Source: JAQUGA01 sp964521105 | Lineage (GTDB): Bacteria; Bacteroidota; Bacteroidia; Bacteroidales; WCHB1-69 | DNA: 9,977 bases | Direction: 5' to 3' | Assembly (NCBI GenBank): GCA_964521105.1 | Contig: CAZFPO010000108.1 | Location: 1-9,977, forward strand | In this document: piece after piece, positions 1 to 6,166 of the stretch | Position numbering within the stretch: the first letter of the stretch is position 1 | How the letters are laid out: every line of letters starts with the position of its first letter | The notes under the pieces: generated by a model | What the model was told of the DNA's origin: nothing | The model's input: the letters and a program-made list of their open reading frames with translations, nothing else | Database searches by the model: none | Position numbers and translations under genes: made by a program

Positions 1-39
1 ATTAGCTATAAAAATGAATTTAGGTATAACATTAAGTAA

Positions 40-1233
40 TCATTTTATTTTAACATAAGCGGTTTTCATGAACTCATTATAACCAATTAAATGTCCCTGT
101 CCCTCATCGGCATAAGTTTCAAAAATAGATTCATAAAAATTAAATTTAGCAATATTAATTTTCTCAATTAAGTCTTTCTGTATTTTGTTGTTTTCATCAA
201 TTTCTTTATCTTCTTTAGATGTTCTTATTACTATTCCATTCTCATCGTAAGCTGTATAATCAGCAACCGTATCATTACTAAGTAATTCTTCATACATTAT
301 CCTTCCATTAGCATAAAATGATTTATTGTATAAATTATGACCATTTCTATATAAGTGTTCAGTTGTTGTTTTATCATCATAGTGTTTAGTCCATATGCTA
401 TCAGTTGTTGCTATTTCTTCATCTCCAATTATTTTTTGATTGAAATAATTAAAATCAGGTAAGTTATTCAAATAACTAATGTCAAAAAAAAATTCCATAT
501 TATTCACCCCACTAGAACTTAGATTAGCAGTATTAAAACCTACATAATTTGACGAATCATTTTTTAACTTATAAAAACCTTCTGTGGTATTACTTTTATA
601 AAAGAAATGCTTATTATCTGGTAAAATTTTCATCGAGAAGTATTTCCATTTTATTTCGCAAATTTTGTTATTTATGATTTCGATGTAATAATCACTTGGA
701 ATATACGTATATATTACTTTGTCATTGCTATTAGGATCAGACTCAAAAAAGATTTTCCCATTTATATTGCCGTTAATAATTGAAAAAATAATTTTGTCAT
801 TGACATCAAATACCTTAAATGCATTATTGATGAAAAGTGCTGAACTGCCCGATTTATATTCAATTAAATTACCATTATCAACTTTCGCATATTTCAACAA
901 AGCAGGTTTACCATCAATTAAAACATATTGTTTTTGTTCACCATTAAATTTAAGATCATCGTTTTTTTTTGATTCAAACATCAAATTTCCTGCTTCATCA
1001 TATTCTTTAAAAGAAATGCAATTGTCCAAATAGTAATAATTATCATTTGCAATTTTACCTGATTTAAAAAAAGTTTTATAACTCCCATGGTATTTACCAT
1101 CTCCTGTAACATTATATACTTTCCGAACTTTTGTTTGATAAACATCATAAAACTCTTTTTTCTCAACAGTTTGTTGAGAAAATGAATAAACGCTTGCTAT
1201 TAATAGCATTGTGACAAGATAAAGATTTTTCAT
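40..1233 (-). CDS. Exported MORN-like repeat protein of unknown function
   Basis: 397 residues. The N-terminus (MKNLYLVTMLLIASVYSFSQ) is a typical type I signal peptide with likely cleavage after about residue 19-20, so the mature protein should be periplasmic or surface-exposed. The body carries scattered weak repeats of the MORN-variant/YwqK type, in which G-x-x-x-G-x-[YWF] and 'Y-x-x-G-x-[IL]' strands alternate: around residues 45-61 (DGKYHGSYKTFFKSGKI), 77-88 (EYDEAGNLMFES), 95-108, 156-165, 305-318 (FYANGRIMYEELL) and 329-339 (YDENGIVIRTS). The middle (about 170-290) shows no recognisable domain, and no T9SS sorting domain or TonB C-terminal domain is present. It begins one base after the stop of the 101-residue gene, so the two are almost certainly co-transcribed and translationally coupled; no Shine-Dalgarno sequence precedes it. 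MORN-variant repeats are common in exported Bacteroidota proteins and do not define an activity. Function is not recognised; the gene call itself is secure. Confidence 0.85.
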   Translation of the reverse strand: MKNLYLVTMLLIASVYSFSQQTVEKKEFYDVYQTKVRKVYNVTGDGKYHGSYKTFFKSGKIANDNYYYLDNCISFKEYDEAGNLMFESKKNDDLKFNGEQKQYVLIDGKPALLKYAKVDNGNLIEYKSGSSALFINNAFKVFDVNDKIIFSIINGNINGKIFFESDPNSNDKVIYTYIPSDYYIEIINNKICEIKWKYFSMKILPDNKHFFYKSNTTEGFYKLKNDSSNYVGFNTANLSSSGVNNMEFFFDISYLNNLPDFNYFNQKIIGDEEIATTDSIWTKHYDDKTTTEHLYRNGHNLYNKSFYANGRIMYEELLSNDTVADYTAYDENGIVIRTSKEDKEIDENNKIQKDLIEKINIAKFNFYESIFETYADEGQGHLIGYNEFMKTAYVKIK

Positions 1234-1234
1234 G

Positions 1235-1540
1235 TTAACTATTTTTAAGTTTTTGCATCATTGATGGAACATAATTAGGTTTGTAACCTAACTCAATTGA
1301 AATTTTTTCCCTAGTTTTATTCTTTATTTTTTGATAAGGTTCACCTGATAATGTTTGTATTTGTTTTAAAAGTGTTTCCTCTATTTTGTAATGAAATTCC
1401 CAGTCCTCTATTAATTTTTGATTTATTTCTTTCATTTTTGCAATTCTATTTGATATAAATATTGCAGCAACTCCAAGTACACCTGTTGACAAAACAGTTG
1501 CTAAACTAGTAATAACTGCTGAAATAACTTCGCTATTCAT
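1235..1540 (-). CDS. Small membrane-anchored coiled-coil protein, unknown function
   Basis: 101 residues. Residues about 5-31 form one hydrophobic transmembrane segment (VISAVITSLATVLSTGVLGV followed by AAIFIS). Next come a basic stretch (NRIAKMKEI) that should sit in the cytoplasm by the positive-inside rule, a heptad-like helix at about 36-63 rich in K/E/L/I, and a polar tail (SGEPYQKIKNKTREKI and onward). The size and single-helix-plus-coiled-coil layout resemble small phage-type or accessory membrane proteins, but no family is recognised. An unusually good Shine-Dalgarno (AAGGAG, nine bases before the ATG) supports this start. Its stop is separated by one base from the ATG of the exported MORN-like protein, suggesting a coupled two-gene operon whose products may act at the same membrane. 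Length, initiation signal and coupling argue for a real gene. Confidence 0.75.
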   Translation of the reverse strand: MNSEVISAVITSLATVLSTGVLGVAAIFISNRIAKMKEINQKLIEDWEFHYKIEETLLKQIQTLSGEPYQKIKNKTREKISIELGYKPNYVPSMMQKLKNS

Positions 1541-1549
1541 TAGACATCA

Positions 1550-1555
1550 CTCCTT
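1550..1555 (-). promoter_or_regulatory. Shine-Dalgarno AAGGAG for the 101-residue membrane protein
   Basis: On the minus strand AAGGAG lies nine bases upstream of the ATG at 1540. Most genes in this window have no such sequence, as expected for Bacteroidota, so a strong match stands out and fixes this start. The motif also forms the last codons of a short open frame ending at 1547 (see findings). Confidence 0.6.
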
Positions 1556-1715
1556 CCACTTACTCTTACGCTTTTCGGTTTCCGCTGCATACTTACTATT
1601 ATCAGTTTTTTGCAATTTTCATTTTACTTAAACCTTTTATTAAACTCTCAGTATCTATTTTTTTGACATTTCAGGAATGCCAAACCACACTCCTAAATAA
1701 TTTGCAAATAATATA

Positions 1716-2627
1716 CTACCAGCAATTTTGCCAAGTTGTACCATCATAAACTCTTAATTTATTTAATGTACTATCAAAATACATATCCCCTTTTGCTGGA
1801 CTTGTCGGAGCCGTTGGTATAGGTTCAAGGCGCATTACTGCATTTACATGTAAGGTTCTTGCAGGTGTTATTGTACCTATTCCAATATTTCCAGTACTTC
1901 CTTGAATGTAAAATCTATCATAATAAATACCTCCAGAGATTTCTTGAATTCCAAAATGGGTTTTGGAAGCATCATTGAACACATTTATTCTAACTCCATC
2001 AACATTCCCTCCGTCATTAAGAAAATCAATACGAGAATCCACTTGCACAAGTCCATCACTTGAATTACTTCTATCACCTTTTAAAATTAATGTTGCTGGG
2101 TTAGCATCATTAGAAATTATTATATTACCATCATAAACTTCAAGTTTTTCTGATGGAGATACTGTTCCAACTCCAACATCACCATTATTGTAAGAAATAT
2201 TACTGCCATTTTTATTCCATATTACAGTATCACCCGAACTTGAAGCATAAAATGCATATGGCACACTCAATAATTGATTTGTACTAACAATTGCAGTATA
2301 ATTTGTGCCTCCTGTTGGGTCTGTTTCGGTTTTAATATTATAAGTTCCCATCCCCCAGTTAATCGATGCAAAACTTCCAGATACAATACTACCACCTCCA
2401 ATTTCAATACTGATTAAACCATTTGTATTGGTTGTTGTCGCATGAGTTTCAACATATACTGGTGTTGCTCCTTGTAAAATACTAATCCGCATACCAACTG
2501 ATTGGTTTGTTACAAGATTATTGCTCACATCGCGGATAACTGCCTGGTAACTCATTTTTTGAGGTGCTTGAGCTAACACATTTGTTGCTAATAAAACGGC
2601 TACTAAAATTGCAAATAACTTTTTCAT
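1716..2627 (-). CDS. Secreted tail-fibre-repeat (adhesin-like) protein
   Basis: 303 residues. A signal peptide (MKKLFAILVAVLLATNVLAQ) ends near residue 20. The N-terminal module (about 21-130) is a beta-rich domain opening PQKMSYQAVIRD and closing QLLSVPYAFYASS, an architecture seen in many Bacteroidota secreted proteins. Two copies of the G-[IV]-G-T-x-x-P-x-x-x-L-x-V motif follow (150-164, VGVGTVSPSEKLEV; 248-261, IGIGTITPARTLHV). These resemble repeats in phage tail fibres and trimeric surface proteins, where they form short beta turns. The tail (about 272-303) has the KGDMYFDSTLNKLRVYDG-type ending, finishing at Trp-Gln-Asn-Cys-Trp, instead of an endosialidase-chaperone domain or a T9SS sorting signal. 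It starts 13 bases after the stop of the T9SS-sorted protein and probably shares its transcript. Likely a surface or extracellular structural or adhesive protein; ligand unknown. Annotation pipelines would probably name it hypothetical or tail-fibre domain-containing. Confidence 0.88.
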   Translation of the reverse strand: MKKLFAILVAVLLATNVLAQAPQKMSYQAVIRDVSNNLVTNQSVGMRISILQGATPVYVETHATTTNTNGLISIEIGGGSIVSGSFASINWGMGTYNIKTETDPTGGTNYTAIVSTNQLLSVPYAFYASSSGDTVIWNKNGSNISYNNGDVGVGTVSPSEKLEVYDGNIIISNDANPATLILKGDRSNSSDGLVQVDSRIDFLNDGGNVDGVRINVFNDASKTHFGIQEISGGIYYDRFYIQGSTGNIGIGTITPARTLHVNAVMRLEPIPTAPTSPAKGDMYFDSTLNKLRVYDGTTWQNCW

Positions 2628-2640
2628 AATTTATAAGTTC

Positions 2641-3129
2641 TTAATTTTTAATAATTTTAAATGTTTTAACTTCGTTATCGTATTGGGTAATTTTTAAAAA
2701 GTATACAGCCGGAACAAGATTTTTCATCGAAATTATGGTTTCAAACCCTTCTGTTTTTTTGCTTACTAACATTTTTCCGTTGATATCTATCAGAGAGACA
2801 AGATATTGTATTTGCATTTCACCTTCAATTTTCAAAGTCAGAAAATCGCTTGTAGGATTTGGAAATACTGAGCATTGTAATGTTATACCTTTGGATTCAA
2901 TAAGCCCCGAAACTTCCGAAATCTCGAAAGGTTGCTGTACACCTTGTGCTACTGATCCGTTTGAATTTGTTGCAGTGTTATATGCAATTTGCCCAATGGT
3001 AAAACTAACTGATCCTCCACTTCCTGAAGCATCACCACCAGTGGCAGTTATAGCATTTTGTGCTTGCAGTCCTGTGATTCCAAGTCCTAGCAAAAATATT
3101 GCAATTAACTTTCTCTTTTTACATCTCAT
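2641..3129 (-). CDS. Small secreted protein with T9SS type A C-terminal sorting domain
   Basis: 162 residues. A basic start (MRCKKRK) leads into a hydrophobic core (LIAIFLLGLGITGLQA), giving a Sec signal peptide cleaved near residue 23-24. A short Gly/Ser-rich region (about 25-70, including GGDASGSGGSVSFTIGQIAY and a QGVQQPFEI end) is the only passenger. From about residue 86 the protein is a T9SS type A sorting domain: VFPNPTSDFLTL (88-99), LIDINGKML (113-121), LVPAVYFLKI (138-147) and the terminal KTFKIIKN. In this family the C-terminal domain directs passage through the outer membrane by the type IX machinery and is then removed, often with attachment to surface lipopolysaccharide. The passenger of only about 60 residues is unusually small. 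A strong AGGAGG ribosome site and a good TAnnTTTG promoter lie upstream. First gene of a likely two-gene operon with the tail-fibre-repeat protein. Confidence 0.93.
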   Translation of the reverse strand: MRCKKRKLIAIFLLGLGITGLQAQNAITATGGDASGSGGSVSFTIGQIAYNTATNSNGSVAQGVQQPFEISEVSGLIESKGITLQCSVFPNPTSDFLTLKIEGEMQIQYLVSLIDINGKMLVSKKTEGFETIISMKNLVPAVYFLKITQYDNEVKTFKIIKN

Positions 3130-3135
3130 ATCAGT

Positions 3136-3141
3136 CCTCCT
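3136..3141 (-). promoter_or_regulatory. Strong Shine-Dalgarno AGGAGG for the T9SS-sorted protein
   Basis: AGGAGG on the minus strand ends six bases before the ATG at 3129. A full anti-SD match is unusual for Bacteroidota, where most mRNAs lack one, and it decides this start. Confidence 0.7.
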
Positions 3142-3232
3142 TTTTTATTTTGATTATCAAATTAATTATTCTATAACATTTTTAATGTTTTGTTTTTTTT
3201 TCCACTCGAAATAAGTTGTTATTGTATGTTTA

Positions 3233-3264
3233 CAAAGGTAAGAACCAAAGTTTTTTAGTTCAAT
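3233..3264 (-). promoter_or_regulatory. Bacteroidota-type promoter of the T9SS/tail-fibre operon
   Basis: On the minus strand an ATTG (3264-3261) is followed after 20 bases by TACCTTTG (3240-3233), a full match to the phylum's TAnnTTTG -7 element with an acceptable -33 TTG. Transcription would start near 3226, giving a leader of roughly 95 bases before the ATG at 3129. Confidence 0.55.
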
Positions 3265-3362
3265 TGCAAGTTACTGCAAATGTATATCTAACATTGTCAG
3301 CAATTTACAAGCGAATACTTATATGTTTTTAAAATTTTTACTAAATTATTGAATTAAAAAAA

Positions 3363-3387
3363 TACATTTGCAAACAAAAAGCAAATG
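3363..3387 (+). promoter_or_regulatory. -7 element within an inverted repeat that reaches the receptor start codon
   Basis: TACATTTG (3363-3370) fully matches TAnnTTTG, but no TTG lies at the expected -33 distance, so help from an activator is plausible. The box overlaps CATTTGC (3365-3371), which is perfectly complementary to GCAAATG (3381-3387) across a nine-base A-rich spacer; the second arm contains the ATG. TTTGCAAA (3367-3374) is also a palindrome. A further GCAAATG lies at 3276-3282. If this box is used, the start would be near 3377 and the leader under ten bases. Confidence 0.45.
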
Positions 3388-5700
3388 AAAAATAAGTTAA
3401 TACTTCTTTTATTGATGAGTAATTCTTTGCTTTTTGCACAAACAAACTCCATTGATTCGGTATATAGCTTAAAAGATGTTGAAGTTTATGGCGAAAAAAT
3501 TGGCTTACCTAAAATCACACCGCATGCAATAGAAATCACAACCGAACAGGTTTCTCAGTTTTCCTTTTCAGAAGAAATGCCTACTATAATAGGTCGTATT
3601 CCAGGTGTATTCACAATTTTGGGAGTAGGAATTGGAGATATTGAAATAAAAATCAGAGGATTCAATGTCGATAATATTCAATTTTTAATAAATGGGATGC
3701 CTGAGGCTCCAACGGCGGATGAAGGCTGGGTTTATTGGTCAAATTACACTGGAATTGAAGATTATATTCAAAAAGCTACCATCACCAAAGGGATAACAAA
3801 TAATCATCCATATTCAAAACCTGGTGGAACTATTTTTTTACAATTAACTGAGGCAACTCAACAAAAATTCACACGCGTTTCAACAACTTATAGCCAAAAT
3901 GTGGGTAATAAAATTAATTTCATTCATAGCAGTGGTTTGGTTAAAAATGGTTTTGCATATGCATTTGGTGGCACATATAGATATGGATCTTCTTTTAAGG
4001 ATGGAACTTGGTTTAAAGGTGGAAACTACTTCATGAATCTCTCAAAATCATTTTCCGAAAAATATCAATTATCACTATACATATTTGGCACAACTCAAAA
4101 TCATGCTCAAGCATCCACTTACATGCCTGATCGTTTAGTAAAATATTACGGTATAAAGTACAATCCTGATTGGGGCTATAAGGATGGAATACAGAAATCA
4201 GCAGCCTTAAACTTTTATCATCGACGTTTCGCTCAATTATTTTTCAATGCTGATTTTTCGACGAAAACAATGCTAAAATCTTCATTGTATTACGATGCTG
4301 GCAATGGTGGTGCTACACGAAATTTCGGCAATTCATTACCTATATTGAATGGTCAAATTGATTTTGATGCAGCTATATCCGAAAATATTTCAGCCATTGA
4401 CACGATATATGCACCTGATTCTTTGATGAATAGAGGATATAATGCAACGCACTTCTTGGGCAATTATATTCATACCAATGCTATTTTAACTTACATCGGT
4501 GATTTTACACATATTTTTCCTGACTCCAGTAATTTAAGTTTGGGTGCAATTGCATATACCACACTATATATTCATGATTATGCAAATGTTGAGGATTTGT
4601 TAGGAGCTGACTTTGTATCTGACGGTAGTAACTTGAGCCAGCCATTTCGCCTTTTGGTAAAAGGAGATAAATTATGGTATAATCAAAACAGTGAAAGATA
4701 TGGATATGGCTTATCAACATCCTATTCTAAAACTCTTAAAAAACTTTCACTAGCAATTTCTGGTTCGTTTATAATGAGTTCTTCTCGTAAAACAAATCTT
4801 TTTGGTGGTTCAAATGCTGATGATAACACAACCGATTTAAAATGGTTTCCATCTATAAATATCAAAGGGTCTATCTCTTACCTTTTATCAAAGTCCGCAT
4901 TATTATATGCTACTTCTGGATTCCAAAAAAAGAGAGTGCCGTTTTATTCGCTAGGAAAAACAACTGTGGAGAACATTAATCCCGAACAGTTCTTTTCGGC
5001 TGAAACTGGATGCAGATTCGCTTTTTCTGGTTTATGGAAGGGAGAATTGAATACATCAATATTTATTATTCAACGACAAAACCTCACATTCGTAAAATAT
5101 TATAACAATTTTGGAACGAATGAAACATTTATTTATTCCGTGCAGGGATTAAACAGTAAGCATTATGGTGCGGAAATTTTACTCAATAATAAATTTAGCA
5201 ATCGCTTTGATTTGATGCTTTCTTTAACTGGCATTCGTGTTGTTTGGCAAAATAACATTCACAGTTTAGTTACCGACCAAAGTGGCAACATTTTAGACAC
5301 GATAAATTTGAATGCAAAAGGACTTATTGAAGGAGGACAACCTGGAATATCACTATATCTAATTCCAAGATACCGTATAATTAAAGATTTTTGGATTTTC
5401 ACAGAACTGAAATACTTTGGTATGAATCGAAGCGAGTTTAATATTCGTTCTGCTGAAAACAGCCTAAATCCTCAGCAAAGCTGGAAATTGCCTGACTATT
5501 TAATTATTGATGCTGGGGCTTCTTATACATTAACCCTGAAAAATAAATCTATCTTTAATGTGATTTTATCTATCACAAACGTAGCAAATAATCGATACAT
5601 TTCACAAAGCATCGATGGGATAATGCATAATCGCGAAAGTGCTTCGGTTCTTTACGGTATTGGACGTTCTTTCTCAATTGGTTTAAAATACGAATTTTAA
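3385..5700 (+). CDS. TonB-dependent outer-membrane receptor
   Basis: 771 residues. A signal peptide (MKNKLILLLLMSNSLLFAQ) is followed by a short segment with a possible TonB-box-like stretch (SLKDVEVYGEK, about 28-38). The plug domain (about 43-155) has IIGRIPGVF (68-76), IKIRGFNVDNIQFLINGMPE (88-107), YIQKATITKG (127-136) and SKPGGTIFLQ (144-153), the usual landmarks. The remainder is a beta barrel of alternating strands ending IGLKYEF with the C-terminal Phe needed for barrel insertion. It lacks the N-terminal carboxypeptidase-like (CarboxypepD_reg) domain, and no SusD gene follows, so it is not a polysaccharide-utilisation SusC. By family it imports a scarce ligand (a siderophore, haem, metal chelate or vitamin) using TonB/ExbBD energy; the substrate cannot be read from the sequence. 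It stands alone, transcribed divergently from the T9SS pair. No convincing hairpin terminator follows its stop. Confidence 0.93.
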   Translation: MKNKLILLLLMSNSLLFAQTNSIDSVYSLKDVEVYGEKIGLPKITPHAIEITTEQVSQFSFSEEMPTIIGRIPGVFTILGVGIGDIEIKIRGFNVDNIQFLINGMPEAPTADEGWVYWSNYTGIEDYIQKATITKGITNNHPYSKPGGTIFLQLTEATQQKFTRVSTTYSQNVGNKINFIHSSGLVKNGFAYAFGGTYRYGSSFKDGTWFKGGNYFMNLSKSFSEKYQLSLYIFGTTQNHAQASTYMPDRLVKYYGIKYNPDWGYKDGIQKSAALNFYHRRFAQLFFNADFSTKTMLKSSLYYDAGNGGATRNFGNSLPILNGQIDFDAAISENISAIDTIYAPDSLMNRGYNATHFLGNYIHTNAILTYIGDFTHIFPDSSNLSLGAIAYTTLYIHDYANVEDLLGADFVSDGSNLSQPFRLLVKGDKLWYNQNSERYGYGLSTSYSKTLKKLSLAISGSFIMSSSRKTNLFGGSNADDNTTDLKWFPSINIKGSISYLLSKSALLYATSGFQKKRVPFYSLGKTTVENINPEQFFSAETGCRFAFSGLWKGELNTSIFIIQRQNLTFVKYYNNFGTNETFIYSVQGLNSKHYGAEILLNNKFSNRFDLMLSLTGIRVVWQNNIHSLVTDQSGNILDTINLNAKGLIEGGQPGISLYLIPRYRIIKDFWIFTELKYFGMNRSEFNIRSAENSLNPQQSWKLPDYLIIDAGASYTLTLKNKSIFNVILSITNVANNRYISQSIDGIMHNRESASVLYGIGRSFSIGLKYEF

Positions 5701-5762
5701 TATTTTCCCTTTAAAATCCAAAAGAAATATATCGAATAAGATTTTCGGAAAAATTTTATAAG

Positions 5763-5851
5763 ACTCACCCCTCCTCTTCTCAATCTCCCATTAAATCAAT
5801 CCCTCTAAACAATATAAAAAATCACCATTTCCAATCATCTATTTATCAATT
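5763..5851 (+). other. 89-base stretch without G (pyrimidine/A only)
   Basis: No G occurs between the G at 5762 and the G at 5852. The first part is C/T-rich (CACCCCTCCTCTTCTC and similar) and the second is A/T-rich. No open frame is supported and no hairpin is possible through G-C pairs. It forms part of the gene-free region 5701-6106; function unknown. Confidence 0.8.
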
Positions 5852-5866
5852 GTCCATTATCAATTA
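5843..5866. repeat. Short heptamer repeat, 3.4 copies
   Basis: TTATCAA, TTGTCCA, TTATCAA and TTA follow each other with an exact seven-base period. Heptanucleotide repeats of this flavour (CAATTGT/CCATTAT-like) are, to my knowledge, common in intergenic DNA of several bacterial groups. It is short, so chance cannot be excluded. Confidence 0.5.
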
Positions 5867-5872
5867 AAAAAC

Positions 5873-6000
5873 ACCGTCACTTTATTACAAGCAATTCAAA
5901 TTTATACCGTCACTTTATTACAAGAAATTTAAATTTATACCGTCTCTTTGTTACAAGAAATTTAAATTTATACCGTCGCTTTGTGCAAAATAATCAAAAT
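5873..6000. repeat. 33-base direct tandem repeat, three full copies and one degenerate copy
   Basis: Units begin with ACCGTC at 5873, 5906, 5939 and 5972. Units 1 and 2 differ at two of 33 positions, as do units 2 and 3. Unit 4 keeps its first 13 bases with one change and then degenerates. Each full unit has a conserved ACCGTC-CTTT-TTACAAG half and an AT-only half; in units 2 and 3 the latter holds the palindrome AAATTTAAATTT. There are no unique spacers, so it is not CRISPR, and no replication gene is nearby. The array ends about 105 bases upstream of the toxin-antitoxin promoter. It may be a minisatellite, a protein-binding array or bent DNA. Confidence 0.9.
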
Positions 6001-6105
6001 TCTAAAAATTTTTATGACATTTTATACGCATAAGAGAATTTCAAAGAAAAATTATAAGAAATACTATTGTGAAAAAGTCGAAAATGTTTTTATTTAGAAC
6101 AATTA

Positions 6106-6137
6106 TTTGTTTTGTATTCAAACATTTCTTATCTTTG
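6106..6137 (+). promoter_or_regulatory. Consensus Bacteroidota promoter of the toxin-antitoxin operon
   Basis: TTTG (6106-6109), 20 bases, then TATCTTTG (6130-6137): full matches to the -33 TTTG and -7 TAnnTTTG elements at standard spacing. Transcription should begin near 6143-6145. This excludes the in-frame ATG at 6107 as the antitoxin start and leaves a leader of about 22-24 bases before the ATG at 6167. Confidence 0.75.
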
Positions 6138-6157
6138 TCTTGTTAAACAACAAAACA
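6108..6157. promoter_or_regulatory. Inverted repeats flanking the promoter; candidate autoregulatory operator
   Basis: TGTTTTG (6108-6114) overlaps the -33 region and is perfectly complementary to CAAAACA (6151-6157). Between them TTGTT-A-AACAA (6140-6150) is a perfect odd palindrome sitting on the predicted transcription start. HTH antitoxins usually repress their own operon by binding such sites; that this antitoxin binds here is inferred, and AT-rich DNA gives some chance palindromes. Confidence 0.45.
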
Positions 6158-6166
6158 TTATTTGAC

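Noticed and set aside
719..1033. 104-residue plus-strand ORF
   Set aside because: It lies antisense inside the exported MORN-like gene, with no promoter, ribosome site or recognisable domain.
1673..1694. Terminator after the tail-fibre-repeat gene
   Set aside because: AGGAATG/CACTCCT gives only a seven-pair stem with one wobble and an eight-base loop, and on the minus strand it is not followed by a T run.
2735..3214. 159-residue plus-strand ORF
   Set aside because: It is the antisense shadow of the T9SS-sorted protein, whose signal peptide, sorting domain, ribosome site and promoter are all clear.
3385..5700. SusC of a polysaccharide utilisation locus
   Set aside because: There is no CarboxypepD_reg domain at the N-terminus, no SusD homologue and no glycoside hydrolase nearby.
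5873..6000. CRISPR array
   Set aside because: The 33-base units abut directly with no unique spacers, and there are no cas genes nearby.
5873..6000. Plasmid or phage origin iterons
   Set aside because: No replication initiator gene is in the window, and the flanking genes (DUF4301, rny) are chromosomal.
6107..6166. N-terminal hydrophobic extension (signal or membrane segment) of the antitoxin
   Set aside because: The codons overlap the -33 and -7 promoter elements, so they are not expected to be transcribed.
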